DNA of 64,000 bases from Chitinophagales bacterium (GCA_016787045.1 JAEUVA010000001.1:1-64000), one strand, 5' to 3'; positions 8,632-18,099 are shown, counted from the first letter of the stretch. The notes: generated by a model not told the origin, from the letters alone. Made by a program: numbers and translations.

Positions 8632-9621
8632 ATGTTAGGGGTTCTCACCAAACAAAATTTCGGGCAATTGTTGCAGCGTTTTTCTACCCATCAGCTAGAA
8701 GAAATGGTGCGTAAGTACCCGTACTTTCATCAGGCGCATTTGCTGCTGGCCAAAAAATATCAGGTAGAAAATAATCCACGCTATGATGAACAGTTGCAGA
8801 TGGCGGCCTTGTATGCTCAAAACCGCGATTTGCTGTTTGAAATTTTTATGGCCAAGGAGCAGCCCATGGTTACACCAAGTATTACTCCAGAAGAAATTAC
8901 AGGAGTAACGGTATCGGGGCTTGCACAAGAAATAGTCCCCATAACCGAAGTTGCGGCCATTGAAGAAAGCATGGAGCCGGTGCCAACGGTTGACTTAGTA
9001 GCAGAAGTAGAAGATGTTGTTGTAGATAAGACAACTACTGACGAAGCAGATATAACTTTTGAAGCATCCAACTCAACTGGAACACAAACAACTATTGATG
9101 CTGCCAATACAGATGCAGCGCAAGTTGATACTATTGCAGATGTTACAGCGAAAGAAACGGTTGATGACCAAAGCAACGAAGTTTCACTCCATGAGCCGCA
9201 TACTTTTGATGAGTGGCTACAGCTATTCTCCGGTCAAAAAATCAAATCTGCATTAGCATCAACCCCTCCGGATAAAACCGAAGCAACTACACAAGAGCCC
9301 GATGAATTAGAAAAACTCTATGCGGCCAACATTACAGCAGATTACTTGCACGAATTGGTAAAAGAAGAAACCCACTACTCTAAGGGGTTAGACGAGTTTA
9401 TTGAAGCACAAATCAAAAAACACAAACCCGTAGAAAGAAAAAAAAGCAACTCCGAAAACGAAATCTCACCCGACTTAGCTACTGAAACACTTGCCACTAT
9501 TTATGAGCAGCAAAAGAGATACCAGCGGGCAATAGCCGTGTATCAAGCACTTTCTTTGAAAAATCCGGCAAAAAGTGATTTATTTGCCGCCCGCATTGAA
9601 AAACTGAAAAAACTAATTTAA
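8632..9621 (+). CDS. TPR-containing protein of unknown function
   Basis: A 329-residue protein with an N-terminal helical block (LTKQNFGQLLQRFSTHQLEEMVRKYPYFHQAHLLLAKKY, residues 5-43), a low-complexity acidic Thr/Ala/Val/Glu-rich middle (about 85-190) and one clear C-terminal TPR (ETLATIYEQQKRYQRAIAVYQALSLKNP, 283-310). There is no signal peptide or membrane helix. Genes of this layout commonly precede secG in Bacteroidota, as here with a three-base gap. The role is unknown; TPR architecture suggests protein-protein contacts. Confidence 0.75.
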   Translation: MLGVLTKQNFGQLLQRFSTHQLEEMVRKYPYFHQAHLLLAKKYQVENNPRYDEQLQMAALYAQNRDLLFEIFMAKEQPMVTPSITPEEITGVTVSGLAQEIVPITEVAAIEESMEPVPTVDLVAEVEDVVVDKTTTDEADITFEASNSTGTQTTIDAANTDAAQVDTIADVTAKETVDDQSNEVSLHEPHTFDEWLQLFSGQKIKSALASTPPDKTEATTQEPDELEKLYAANITADYLHELVKEETHYSKGLDEFIEAQIKKHKPVERKKSNSENEISPDLATETLATIYEQQKRYQRAIAVYQALSLKNPAKSDLFAARIEKLKKLI

Positions 9622-9624
9622 AAA

Positions 9625-10011
9625 ATGCTTTACACTATAGTTACCATTTTGGCCATTTTAGCAGGTATATTGCTTTGCGCCATTGTATTGATTCAAAACC
9701 CCAAAGGCGGTGGGCTTAACTCTACTATGGGTGGCGTAGGCCAACAGTTATTGGGTGCCAGACGCAGCACCGATGTGGTGGAAAGAATGACTTGGGGCTT
9801 AGCCGCTGCCGTACTTCTGCTGTGCTTTAGTACTACCTTGTTTATTAACAAAGATGTAGTAGCTGCCGGCAAAACCGATGCTCCACAATCTGAAGTTGAA
9901 AAACGCCAAAAGGAACAAGGTGGCGCTGCTCCATTTGCGGCTCCGGCTAATCCGGGCGTGGGTTCACAACCTACCGAGCAACAACCATCTGCTCCTGCCA
10001 ACCCGCAGTAA
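9625..10011 (+). CDS. secG: Preprotein translocase subunit SecG
   Basis: A 128-residue membrane protein with two hydrophobic helices (about 3-23 and 54-74) separated by the family loop VLIQNPKGGGL...GARRSTDVVERMTW. SecG assists SecYE during protein export. The C-terminal tail rich in Ala, Pro and Gln is longer than in E. coli SecG, as is usual in Bacteroidota. A strong terminator follows. Confidence 0.94.
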   Translation: MLYTIVTILAILAGILLCAIVLIQNPKGGGLNSTMGGVGQQLLGARRSTDVVERMTWGLAAAVLLLCFSTTLFINKDVVAAGKTDAPQSEVEKRQKEQGGAAPFAAPANPGVGSQPTEQQPSAPANPQ

Positions 10012-10035
10012 ATTTTACTAAAGAATTATACTTTC

Positions 10036-10062
10036 GGCCTACCTATTCGGTAGGCCTTTTTT
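10036..10062 (+). terminator. Rho-independent terminator after secG
   Basis: Perfect 8-bp stem GGCCTACC/GGTAGGCC with a 5-base loop, followed by six T residues. It closes the TPR-secG transcription unit. Confidence 0.92.
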
Positions 10063-10084
10063 ATGCCATTAAAACACCATCTGT

Positions 10085-10417
10085 ATGAATATTGATGATT
10101 CTAACTGGAGCTATAATGAATTTCTTGCTTTTCTGCTCATTTACGGAGCCGAAATGAATGCACCGTTAACCTCCGAGGAGTTGGCTTACATACAACAGCG
10201 CACCAACATCAGCGATGTACTAAAAATTAAGAGCAAGGTAGATAGTGTAAGCGATGCCGAAGCATTAGATGTGATTGACGATTACAAAAAGAAATTTCTG
10301 AACACTGCGGAAGCAGAAGCACAGGCACGCAAAGATTTACACAATCTGTTAGACACTCCGGGCATGCACTCGCAGTTAGAAAAAGTAGTAGTACACATTT
10401 TGGAACGGTTGATTTAA
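10085..10417 (+). CDS. Small protein of unknown function
   Basis: A 110-residue acidic, predicted helical protein (MNIDDSNWSYNEFLAFLLIYGAEMN...). No signal peptide or membrane segment is seen, and I do not recognise a family. The pattern of short helices (EELAYIQQRTNISDVLKIKSKV, AEALDVIDDYKKKF, LEKVVVHILERLI) recalls small all-helical domains, but no motif supports a function. The gene stands alone between the secG terminator and a convergent membrane protein gene whose end it overlaps by four bases. Confidence 0.7.
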   Translation: MNIDDSNWSYNEFLAFLLIYGAEMNAPLTSEELAYIQQRTNISDVLKIKSKVDSVSDAEALDVIDDYKKKFLNTAEAEAQARKDLHNLLDTPGMHSQLEKVVVHILERLI

Positions 10418-10806
10418 CGCTGCTCCTCCTCTCCTCCTGATATTTCCAACACAAAGCGGATTACCCGCACTAAAAACGACAACACAAAGTAGAAAAACGT
10501 GAGCGATACCACCATCATGCGGTATTCCCAGAGGTTCCAGATGCTAATACCCGACATAAACTTGGCCAACAACAACAACGCTGCCGAAAAAGCGATGTAA
10601 GAATAAATAGATGGTAAAGTATATTTATATATACTACTCTCCGATATAGATACTATGGAATTGGTCAGCACATAAAAAATCATGGCCACCAACACGGCAA
10701 AATACTCCGTCCCATTTTCAAAATTTCCGTAATGAGCAGTGAGCATTCCTACCAACCCAATGGCTACAGCCAATACTACTTGTTTAGGTATGGTGGGTTT
10801 TATCAT
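10414..10806 (-). CDS. Small integral membrane protein of unknown function
   Basis: A 130-residue protein with four predicted transmembrane helices (about 10-25, 35-55, 68-84 and 93-118) and a charged C-terminus ending GGEEEQR. No family is recognised. It starts 14 bases after the tatC stop, so it is probably cotranscribed with tatC and may be an accessory envelope protein. Confidence 0.7.
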   Translation of the reverse strand: MIKPTIPKQVVLAVAIGLVGMLTAHYGNFENGTEYFAVLVAMIFYVLTNSIVSISESSIYKYTLPSIYSYIAFSAALLLLAKFMSGISIWNLWEYRMMVVSLTFFYFVLSFLVRVIRFVLEISGGEEEQR

Positions 10807-10820
10807 AATATAGCAACAAA

Positions 10821-11663
10821 CTATGCTGCGTTAGGTTCGTTTAGCAGTTTTTTCTCATTACGGGCTGCTATGAAAATACTCAATTCGTAAAGCATATAAA
10901 TGGGTACAGCTACTAATGCCTGTGTAAACACATCAGGCGAAGGGGTAAGAATACCCGCAGCTATAAGAATAACCACCACGGCATATCGCCTTACATTGCG
11001 CATAGTGCCGGCACCCAATATGCCCAAGCGCGATAAAAAGTAAACCACCATAGGCAATTCAAACACTAAGCCAATAGACAGTAGCATGACGGTAAAAAAA
11101 TCAATGTAGTTTTCAATCGTAAAATCATTTTTGATTTTATCGCTAATAGAAAAACTCACCGCAAAATTGACAGAGAAAGGGATAATGATAAAGTAACAAA
11201 ACGCCACCCCCACAAAAAAGAAAAACGAACAGGCAAGAATAATTTGCGAAGTTTTTTTCTGTTGCTGCTCGCTAAGAGCCGGAGCCACAAAACGCCATAA
11301 TTCAAAAATAATATAGGGGAATGCCAATACAAACCCGATGATGAGAGAGTATTGAAAAAGCAAAGTTATTTGCCCAAACATGGCCGTGTTTTGCAATTGC
11401 AGCGGTATGTCTTTGTCTATACAAATGGCATCTTTCAAATGGAGCCGCTCGCCTGCCTGGCACATAATTTTGTAGGTAGGAAAGTCTTTTGAGGTAATAC
11501 CCAATATGATGTTGTTGAACACAAAATCGTAGTAAACGCCAACCAGTGCCGCACACACCACCACGGCAATCACCGAGCGCAACAGATGCCAGCGCAATGC
11601 CTCTACATGGTCAAAAAAGCCCATTTCGGCTTCGGGGTTATTATCTCCCTGTTTTGAAAACAT
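10821..11663 (-). CDS. tatC: Sec-independent protein translocase TatC
   Basis: This 280-residue protein has the six-helix TatC layout. Family-typical segments are MGFFDHVEALRWHLLRS at the N-terminus, FPYIIFELWRFVAPAL between helices 2 and 3, FELPMVVYFLSRLG, and RRYAVVVILIAAGILTPSPDVFTQ. The first periplasmic loop is enlarged with two cysteines. TatC recognises the twin-arginine signal of folded substrates. No tatA/B gene is in the window. A likely substrate is the metallophosphoesterase at the left edge, but its motif is Arg-Lys. Confidence 0.95.
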   Translation of the reverse strand: MFSKQGDNNPEAEMGFFDHVEALRWHLLRSVIAVVVCAALVGVYYDFVFNNIILGITSKDFPTYKIMCQAGERLHLKDAICIDKDIPLQLQNTAMFGQITLLFQYSLIIGFVLAFPYIIFELWRFVAPALSEQQQKKTSQIILACSFFFFVGVAFCYFIIIPFSVNFAVSFSISDKIKNDFTIENYIDFFTVMLLSIGLVFELPMVVYFLSRLGILGAGTMRNVRRYAVVVILIAAGILTPSPDVFTQALVAVPIYMLYELSIFIAARNEKKLLNEPNAA

Positions 11664-11667
11664 GGGG

Positions 11668-11697
11668 CGAATGTAAAGCGAACCCTTGGTTATGCAA
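11668..11697 (-). promoter_or_regulatory. tatC promoter, TTG-N19-TACATTCG, four bases from the ATG
   Basis: On the minus strand TTG (11695-11697) and TACATTCG (11668-11675) have the exact 19-base spacing. Only four C residues separate the box from the ATG at 11663, implying a leaderless or nearly leaderless tatC mRNA. Confidence 0.65.
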
Positions 11698-11747
11698 CTT
11701 TAGCAAAAACATAAAAATTAACTTATACATTAGGGGAAACTATTGGC

Positions 11748-12509
11748 ATGAACCATACCAACGAAAACAAAAAGAAATTGCCGGAATCCATTCACTATCT
11801 AACATTGCGGCAATTGCTGGGTTGGTTGGGTATTTTATTGCCCATTATACTGGCTGCATGGTCGCTATTTGGCGCTTGTGGCGAGGTGCAAGAATCTATC
11901 AGCGCATATTATTACACCCCACTACGAAATGTGTTTATTGGTATTTTGTGTTCTATTGCATTGTTTCTTGTTTCTTATACCGGGTATCCTAAAGAACCTA
12001 ATGAAAGAGTAAGTGAAAATGTACTGACCAACATAGCCGGCTTTTTAGCCCTTGGTGTAGCATTTTTTCCAACAAAGTTTTCTGAAACTTGGATTGATAC
12101 CTGCCACACCTGTTCATATAAGTCAGTTTTTCCTGAAGCATTCCGGTATATACATTACTGTTCTGCAGTGCTATTTTTTGCATTATTAGCGTTTATTTCA
12201 CATGAAAAATTTACAATATACAAAGGCCCTTTGACAGAAAAGAGAATAAAATTACACGGTGTTTATCGCGCATGCGGCAAAGCAATAGTCATTAGTATAA
12301 TTATCATTATCATCTACTTTCTTTTAGAACAATTCAAAATTGCAGATGCGCAGAAGTATCCAATCTTAAATCAGTGTCCCCCAATCTTTATTTTTGAAAC
12401 TATTGCCTTATGGGCATTTGGCTCCTCGTGGCTCATAAAAGGCAAAGCGCACATTTGGTTAACTTATGGCTGGCGAATAGCAAAACACAAGGTGAGCAAA
12501 GCACCTTAA
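11748..12509 (+). CDS. Multi-pass membrane protein, possibly DUF998-like
   Basis: A 253-residue protein with about six hydrophobic helices. The stretch ESISAYYYTPLRNVFIGILC followed by a gap and NIAGFLALGVAFFPT is a conserved pattern of a widespread uncharacterised bacterial membrane family, which I associate tentatively with DUF998. A cysteine-bearing loop (DTCHTCSYKS, about residue 121) faces one side of the membrane. A run of eight isoleucines marks helix 5. It stands alone and ends convergently with mltG, overlapping by four bases. No function can be assigned. Confidence 0.72.
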   Translation: MNHTNENKKKLPESIHYLTLRQLLGWLGILLPIILAAWSLFGACGEVQESISAYYYTPLRNVFIGILCSIALFLVSYTGYPKEPNERVSENVLTNIAGFLALGVAFFPTKFSETWIDTCHTCSYKSVFPEAFRYIHYCSAVLFFALLAFISHEKFTIYKGPLTEKRIKLHGVYRACGKAIVISIIIIIIYFLLEQFKIADAQKYPILNQCPPIFIFETIALWAFGSSWLIKGKAHIWLTYGWRIAKHKVSKAP

Positions 12510-13528
12510 TGAATGTGCATAGCGTTTAACTTTTTACGATACATGGCCGCAACCTTCATTTGTTGCTCATAGTTTTCGGAGAAAATAGAATAGCCGCTCA
12601 TGTCAGGATTGGCGCAAAAATAGAGGTAGTTGTGCTCATCGGCATTCAGCACTGCATCAATAGATTTTTTGCGGGGTATGCAAATAGGCCCGGGTGGCAG
12701 GCCGGCATATTTGTAAGTATTGTAAGGAGAATCAAATTCTTTGTGGTAATTAGTTACTCTGCGAGTGTCAAAATCGCGGGTGGCGAAAACTAATGTAGGG
12801 TCAGCTTGCAAAGGCATGCCAATGTTTAAGCGGTTGAGATATACACCGGCTACAGTGGTCATCTCTTTATCAAAAATCACCTCCTTCTCTACAATAGATG
12901 CCAGCGTAACTACTTGTGTTTTTGTAAAATTTAGTTGCTCTGCTCTTTTGAGTCGTTCTTCTGTCCAAAAATTTTCGTTGGCATCACGCATAACTTCCAT
13001 AAATTTTTGCATGTCCGTATTCTGTTTATCCCAATAAAACTCGTAGTTATCAGCAATAAAAAAACTCAATATGTTATCCGTATTACAATGCAAACTGTCA
13101 CAAAAAGTTTTGTGGTTGAGATTTTCAAGTACTTCGTTAGAGTCTAACTCTAATGTACGACCTACTAAGCCAGCAAAATCTTCTTTAGTACGTATGTTGT
13201 ATACCACTAATTTTACGGGTACTTGCAATCCAGCTTTCAGCATATTCACCATCTGTCGGTTGTTCATGCCCGGAGAAAATACATAATTGCCGGGTTTAAT
13301 GCGTTCGTTATACTTTTTGTACCGGCTTACCAGTTCAAAACTCATTTCATTTTTAAGCAGTTTTTTTTCTCGCAAAAGATTCAATAAATCATTATAGGTA
13401 GAGCCGGTTTTTATCTTGATAACTACCGCTTTAGTGTTGCTCGTATTGGGTTGTTGAAAAACAGTATAACCACCATAAAGTGCAGCAAACACCACAAGCA
13501 CCAAGAGTAAAAGGAACAACTTCTTCAT
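12506..13528 (-). CDS. mltG: Endolytic transglycosylase MltG (YceG-like)
   Basis: A 340-residue protein with one N-terminal membrane anchor (residues 3-22) and the YceG domain. The catalytic block TLASIVEKEV places the expected glutamate at E214; it is followed by VAGVYLNRLNIGMPLQADPTLVFA and the YNTYKYAGLPPGPICIP block. MltG cuts nascent peptidoglycan strands at the inner membrane and so sets glycan length. Its ATG overlaps the stop of the DUF393 gene in a TAATG junction, so the two are coupled. Confidence 0.95.
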   Translation of the reverse strand: MKKLFLLLLVLVVFAALYGGYTVFQQPNTSNTKAVVIKIKTGSTYNDLLNLLREKKLLKNEMSFELVSRYKKYNERIKPGNYVFSPGMNNRQMVNMLKAGLQVPVKLVVYNIRTKEDFAGLVGRTLELDSNEVLENLNHKTFCDSLHCNTDNILSFFIADNYEFYWDKQNTDMQKFMEVMRDANENFWTEERLKRAEQLNFTKTQVVTLASIVEKEVIFDKEMTTVAGVYLNRLNIGMPLQADPTLVFATRDFDTRRVTNYHKEFDSPYNTYKYAGLPPGPICIPRKKSIDAVLNADEHNYLYFCANPDMSGYSIFSENYEQQMKVAAMYRKKLNAMHIH

Positions 13529-13920
13529 TATCCTAAAAACTTTGCTTTTAGTTCGGGTGTGGGTATGCGGCAGGCCTCTTGCTTACCAAACCAACGGTAG
13601 CGGTTACGCGCAATAAAGTTGTAGCAAGCATCGCGGATAAATGCCGGAATGATTACAAACACAAAAGCCATGCTGTAAATACCACCCATCAATCTAAGCA
13701 TGTGCAGTATGGCGGTAGAGCGCACGTAGTAATTTTCGCCATCTACCAGCACCATGGTATCTAAATAGCTGCCTTGCAAACCGAGTTTACCAATCGTTTG
13801 CTGCCCATACTCCGATTGTAGAGAGGCAAACTGCAAAACATTTTTTTTATCGTGATCTATCAGCCAGTTGACCGACCCATTGCATAAATTGCAAACACCA
13901 TCAAACAAAACAACCGCCAT
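13528..13920 (-). CDS. DCC family (DUF393) thiol-disulfide oxidoreductase-like protein
   Basis: A 130-residue protein with the family signature FDGVCNLCN at residues 6-14; the two cysteines C10 and C13 form the CxxC-like pair. A hydrophobic segment near residues 80-100 and the RNRYRWFGK block are also typical. The DCC family is thought to be thioredoxin-like, but its substrates are unknown. It lies three bases after the T9SS gene start on the same strand and is coupled to mltG downstream. Confidence 0.88.
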   Translation of the reverse strand: MAVVLFDGVCNLCNGSVNWLIDHDKKNVLQFASLQSEYGQQTIGKLGLQGSYLDTMVLVDGENYYVRSTAILHMLRLMGGIYSMAFVFVIIPAFIRDACYNFIARNRYRWFGKQEACRIPTPELKAKFLG

Positions 13921-13923
13921 AAA

Positions 13924-16173
13924 CTACTGTTTGATAAATTTTTGCACCGCAAACTTTCCGCTATTTGCATCTACAATTTTCACCAAATAAATGCCGGATG
14001 AAAGTGTTTGTATAGGCAGTAATCTCTCTGAGGTATTCATCAGTAACTGACCCATGATGCTCCAAACTTCTACTCTTATGTTTTGTGCATTTACATCAAT
14101 ACTCAAATAATCTACGGCCGGGTTGGGGTAAAGATTTACTTCTAATTGTTTAGTCAAATCCATCACGCTAGTTCCAAAGCCCCAAAAATTTGAATCATAA
14201 ATGAGCCGAATCATTGGGGAACCTTTCAAGGTGATTTGTGTAGGCGACCATGTGCTGTTTTTATAGGCATACATGTGTGCATGGCCGAGCTTGCTATTCA
14301 AATCGTAACCCACCTGCAAACTGCGGGTATCTTCTTGTGTCCAACCAAAATAAATGCGCGATGGCGCTATGATAGGTGTATCTAAAATATAGGTGTAAAA
14401 ACCATTTACTGAATCTATGTAAACCGGCTTTTTATTTTCTACCACATAAATAGGTGTGTCTATAGCAGTAGGATTATTCATAGTAATACTATCCCATATT
14501 TGATAGTTAAACACTAAATCATTTACTTTTTGGTCAACTTGAGTAAACATGACTTGAAAACCAACTAATGTATCGGGCTGAGGAGTAGTAAATTCATAAG
14601 CAAATTTTTTAATACCTAAACCTGATAATCCGTAAGCAACTTCTGCACTGCCATCGTCATACGCCAAATAACTTGAAAACAACTGTGGCTGGCGCAGTGT
14701 ATCGTTTACTTTACGGGTATCGTTTGGAGTGATAAACAACTCTGACTGCAGCACAAAACTATCTACCGGAAATCCACCCGTTGCAATGCTGTACTCACTG
14801 CTTGGCGAAAACTGTACGTTGTATTCGGGTGTGGCATTAAAAGTCTGCGTGTTGTAATTGAGTACTACTGCCTGGGCAGGGTAAAGTTGCTGAGCTCCTT
14901 TAGTAAAATTAGTGGCCGGTGGGTTAGTAAATGCCGCAGGCGATAGGTTATTGATTTGTATGCTGATGCTATCCGCCAAATCGGATGGCGGATTGAAGTG
15001 GTCAGCAGGCATTTGAGTAAAATTTTTGAGCACCGTTGGAAAATCATATACAAACGAAACATCATTTATGATAGTGTCGGTTGCGCTTCGGTTTTTATCA
15101 AACTTTACGTAATCGATATGCCAATGGTCAAGCATACCGTACAACGATGCTTTGTTGCGAATACGAAACTGAAACAAGGGATGAAAAAACGTATTGAACA
15201 GTGGCCTGTCCGGCACTTTTACAAACACCTGCTTAAACGTAAGTGAATCGTTGCTGAATACCTGGTATCCCGGGCGAGCCCACACATCGTACCACACACC
15301 ACCAATATCTCTAAAAGAAACCAAGAGAGAGTCTTGCAAATCTGGAGCTTCGCCTAACCCTTTGGGTTGATAAAGAAAACTGAGGTAAACCGAATCGGCC
15401 TCACTAAGACCTTGCAGATTAATGGGCTTTGAAGTGAGTTTATCAGCATCGCCATAAGTGTTGTTGGTACTATTGTTATATGGCAGGCCATATTCATTTA
15501 ATCCATCTAAGGTAGCTACTCCAATAGTAGGTGGGTTTACCGGAAAAGTATTGTTTCGCCAAGCGTAGTTATCAAACCATAAAGTACCCGGCTCGCCATC
15601 TGCAAAGTAAACCACGGGGGCAAAATCTATGTTTTGTGCTGGTGAGTTTACAAACACACTGTCTATGGCTTTTCCGGTACTATCAAAAGTGTACCGCATG
15701 TAAGGTGGCCACAAGTAAATAGTTTGAGGGTTAGCGGCAAAACAGTTGTTTGATGATGGTCCAAAAAACGTGTAAGCTACTGCCGGTTTAGCTACAGAAT
15801 CTATTTTTTGGTTGAGTGTATCGTACGTATAAGTGTAAGCGGTATCTGTAAGCATTACTGTAGCGGTGGTGGTTATTCCCTCAGGTATTAAGCATGGGCC
15901 AATAACATTGAAAAAAGTATCGGTAATGTGGTTTTCAACCCATTTGTAACTACGTATGGTACCCGGTTTAGAAAAATCGTCCATGAAAGGTAGCGATAAC
16001 GTATCGGTTTTCACCACAATATTTCCCTTATCAATAAGGTATTTGTGCTTGTTTTTGCCAATGGTAGAGTGGTAAAGCGGAGCATTGGCGGTAAGTGGAG
16101 TTAGCTGCTCCTGCTGCGAAAATGCAACTGCATGACTAAAAAGAATAGTAAAAATAAGTATGTAGTATTTCAT
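13924..16173 (-). CDS. Secreted protein with T9SS type A sorting domain
   Basis: A 749-residue protein with an N-terminal signal peptide (MKYYILIFTILFSHAVAFSQ) and a C-terminal type A sorting domain beginning VNLYPNPAVDYLSIDV and ending GIYLVKIVDANSGKFAVQKFIKQ. The middle is Asn/Thr/Pro-rich and of beta-sandwich character, with no catalytic motif that I recognise. The segment DFSKPGTIRSYKWVENH near residue 70 resembles the start of laminin-G/concanavalin-like domains often found in such proteins. Predicted to be surface-exposed or released. The gene starts its own transcript. Confidence 0.85.
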   Translation of the reverse strand: MKYYILIFTILFSHAVAFSQQEQLTPLTANAPLYHSTIGKNKHKYLIDKGNIVVKTDTLSLPFMDDFSKPGTIRSYKWVENHITDTFFNVIGPCLIPEGITTTATVMLTDTAYTYTYDTLNQKIDSVAKPAVAYTFFGPSSNNCFAANPQTIYLWPPYMRYTFDSTGKAIDSVFVNSPAQNIDFAPVVYFADGEPGTLWFDNYAWRNNTFPVNPPTIGVATLDGLNEYGLPYNNSTNNTYGDADKLTSKPINLQGLSEADSVYLSFLYQPKGLGEAPDLQDSLLVSFRDIGGVWYDVWARPGYQVFSNDSLTFKQVFVKVPDRPLFNTFFHPLFQFRIRNKASLYGMLDHWHIDYVKFDKNRSATDTIINDVSFVYDFPTVLKNFTQMPADHFNPPSDLADSISIQINNLSPAAFTNPPATNFTKGAQQLYPAQAVVLNYNTQTFNATPEYNVQFSPSSEYSIATGGFPVDSFVLQSELFITPNDTRKVNDTLRQPQLFSSYLAYDDGSAEVAYGLSGLGIKKFAYEFTTPQPDTLVGFQVMFTQVDQKVNDLVFNYQIWDSITMNNPTAIDTPIYVVENKKPVYIDSVNGFYTYILDTPIIAPSRIYFGWTQEDTRSLQVGYDLNSKLGHAHMYAYKNSTWSPTQITLKGSPMIRLIYDSNFWGFGTSVMDLTKQLEVNLYPNPAVDYLSIDVNAQNIRVEVWSIMGQLLMNTSERLLPIQTLSSGIYLVKIVDANSGKFAVQKFIKQ

Positions 16174-16180
16174 GAATGCA

Positions 16181-16188
16181 CAAACGTA
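16181..16188 (-). promoter_or_regulatory. TACGTTTG -7 box before the T9SS protein gene
   Basis: A perfect TAnnTTTG box on the minus strand ends seven bases before the ATG at 16173. No TTG is found at the expected 19-base distance, so the -33 element is weak. Confidence 0.5.
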
Positions 16189-16200
16189 ACGAAAAGAAAA

Positions 16201-17022
16201 TTATTGGCCGGGAATACTATCCATCATATCATACAATTCCGGCTGTACAGTAATTCCGGCAGGCAATGACTTATCTAGCCATAGGTCAATTGGCTCGCCA
16301 ATGCGGATACTGTTGCCGCTGCCGTATTCCGGAAACTGTTTGTATATAACTGCTCCTGCGGTGTCTTGAACACCATCAGCTACAACTACTGCACCCACGT
16401 TGAGCGAATATCCTTTGAGTTTAAACTCGGCCTCATCGTAGCGCAACCCAATCAGATACGGCACGCTCATGCGGCTATTACCTAACCCGTCACCTAAAAT
16501 TAAAGTAACGGTACTTCCCTTGGTTACTTTCATCTTTTTAGTGGTGGGCTTGCCATTCACCAAAAGACCAATTACAGCATCTTTGTGCGGGTCGGGTTTA
16601 TAGATGGGTTCGCCTACTTTAAACCCAAAACTCTCTAACTGCATTTTTGCAAATTTATAGGAGCTGCGCCCAATTAAATCAGGAAGCTCTGTAGTGGGGG
16701 CAGTGGTGGCGTTGATAGTGAGATATATTGTTCTGCCTTGTTTTACGTGTGAATTAGCTTTTGGATTTTGATCTACTACACTCATTGGTGGCTTGTTGAG
16801 ATCAAAAACAGAATCCATCACCTGCCACTCTAAGTTGTTGTCGGCTAAAACCGTTTTTACCTGCTCAAAAGTCATCCCCTTTAAGTTGGGTACAGATATG
16901 CTTTCGCCATGGCGCGTGTAAGATTTCAAACTCCACTGTACAATTAACAACAACACCACCACAATACCTAAGGCAATGAGTACATTATACAGTAATATTT
17001 TATTAAATATTTTTTTCACCAA
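16201..17022 (-). CDS. PASTA-domain membrane protein
   Basis: A membrane anchor (residues 9-30) is followed by three PASTA modules: SVPNLKGMTFEQVKTVLADNNLEWQV (from about 42), ELPDLIGRSSYKFAKMQLESFGFKVG (from about 115) and SVPYLIGLRYDEAEFKLKGYSLNVG (from about 190). PASTA modules bind muropeptides or beta-lactam-like ligands and occur in cell-wall sensors. There is no kinase domain, as is usual for the short Bacteroidota versions. Initiation is at TTG (17022) or the adjacent GTG (17019); the latter gives MKKIFNK and is at least as likely. Confidence 0.85.
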   Translation of the reverse strand: MVKKIFNKILLYNVLIALGIVVVLLLIVQWSLKSYTRHGESISVPNLKGMTFEQVKTVLADNNLEWQVMDSVFDLNKPPMSVVDQNPKANSHVKQGRTIYLTINATTAPTTELPDLIGRSSYKFAKMQLESFGFKVGEPIYKPDPHKDAVIGLLVNGKPTTKKMKVTKGSTVTLILGDGLGNSRMSVPYLIGLRYDEAEFKLKGYSLNVGAVVVADGVQDTAGAVIYKQFPEYGSGNSIRIGEPIDLWLDKSLPAGITVQPELYDMMDSIPGQ

Positions 17023-17103
17023 CTGTGGCTTTTGATACGTTTACGAACAAAACTAAAGTTTTTAGAATGTGGATACGGTTATCCACAGCATACTGTAGCT
17101 ACT

Positions 17104-18018
17104 TTAAAACAGCTTGCTACGCTTAGTCAAAAACGGAAGTAAAACTTGCCTGAAATCTTGATTGATATCCGCTTCCACAAAATCAATTTTAAACTGCCCG
17201 CAACGTAGCTTTAAGGCAGTTTCAAACTTCTTCATTTGCTCCACGTAATAATCTTTTACCTCATGACTGTGGAGTTTTACCTCGTCACCACTTTCCATGT
17301 CAATAAACTTGTATGGGCGATTCTCAAAGGCAAAATCCAACTCCTTGTCTTTATCCACCACATGAAAAAGAATCACCTCGTGTTTATTGTAACGTAAATG
17401 TTGCAATGCACTAAAAAGGTCATCGCTGCTTTGCGCATCCATATTGTCAAACATATCGCTAAACAGAATAATCATACTCCGTTGGTGAGTAGTTTCTGCA
17501 ATCTCGTGCAAAGATTTTGCCGCGTTGGTGGTCACATTAAGCGGACTTTGCCGGAGCAAATTTTCTAATTGAGCATACAACAAATGATGGTGCGTTGTGC
17601 TGCTCTTTGCAGCAGAATTAAAGAGTACCTTATCCGTAAAAATACTCAGCCCGGCAGCATCGCGCTGGCGCTTGAGCAGGTGAATGAGCGCAGCAACGGA
17701 ATAAACCGAAAATTGCAGCTTGTTTAGTTTACTTTCTTCTTTTGGAAAATACATAGATGACGAAGCATCTATTACCAATTGGCAGCGAAGATTGGTTTCT
17801 TCCTCGTACCGCTTTACAAACATTTTGCCTGTGCGGGCATAAACTTTCCAATCTAAGTGGCGGGTACTTTCACCGGGGTTGTATAGCCGGTGCTCTGCAA
17901 ACTCTACCGAAAAGCCGTAGAATGGTGATTTGTGCAGCCCAATAATAAAACCCTCTACTACCTGCTTAGCCAGTAGCTCAAGGTTTTCTATTTCGGGGAA
18001 TTTGTGTTGGTCAAGCAT
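17104..18018 (-). CDS. DUF58 domain protein
   Basis: A 304-residue protein with the DUF58 core GESTRHLDWKVYARTGKMFVKRYEEE (about 49-74) followed by a von Willebrand A-like fold with a modified metal site (IDASSSM) and ILFSDMFDN. Members are usually encoded beside a MoxR AAA ATPase and Bat proteins and are thought to act in chaperone-like maturation of envelope proteins. No MoxR gene is adjacent here. It precedes the PASTA gene on the same strand at an 81-base distance. Confidence 0.88.
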   Translation of the reverse strand: MLDQHKFPEIENLELLAKQVVEGFIIGLHKSPFYGFSVEFAEHRLYNPGESTRHLDWKVYARTGKMFVKRYEEETNLRCQLVIDASSSMYFPKEESKLNKLQFSVYSVAALIHLLKRQRDAAGLSIFTDKVLFNSAAKSSTTHHHLLYAQLENLLRQSPLNVTTNAAKSLHEIAETTHQRSMIILFSDMFDNMDAQSSDDLFSALQHLRYNKHEVILFHVVDKDKELDFAFENRPYKFIDMESGDEVKLHSHEVKDYYVEQMKKFETALKLRCGQFKIDFVEADINQDFRQVLLPFLTKRSKLF

Positions 18019-18099
18019 GAATCGGGTGCTAAGAAAAACTAATTGTCTGATTCACACACCGATTAAACACTGTTAACAAACCCAAGTGCCAGCTAATTT

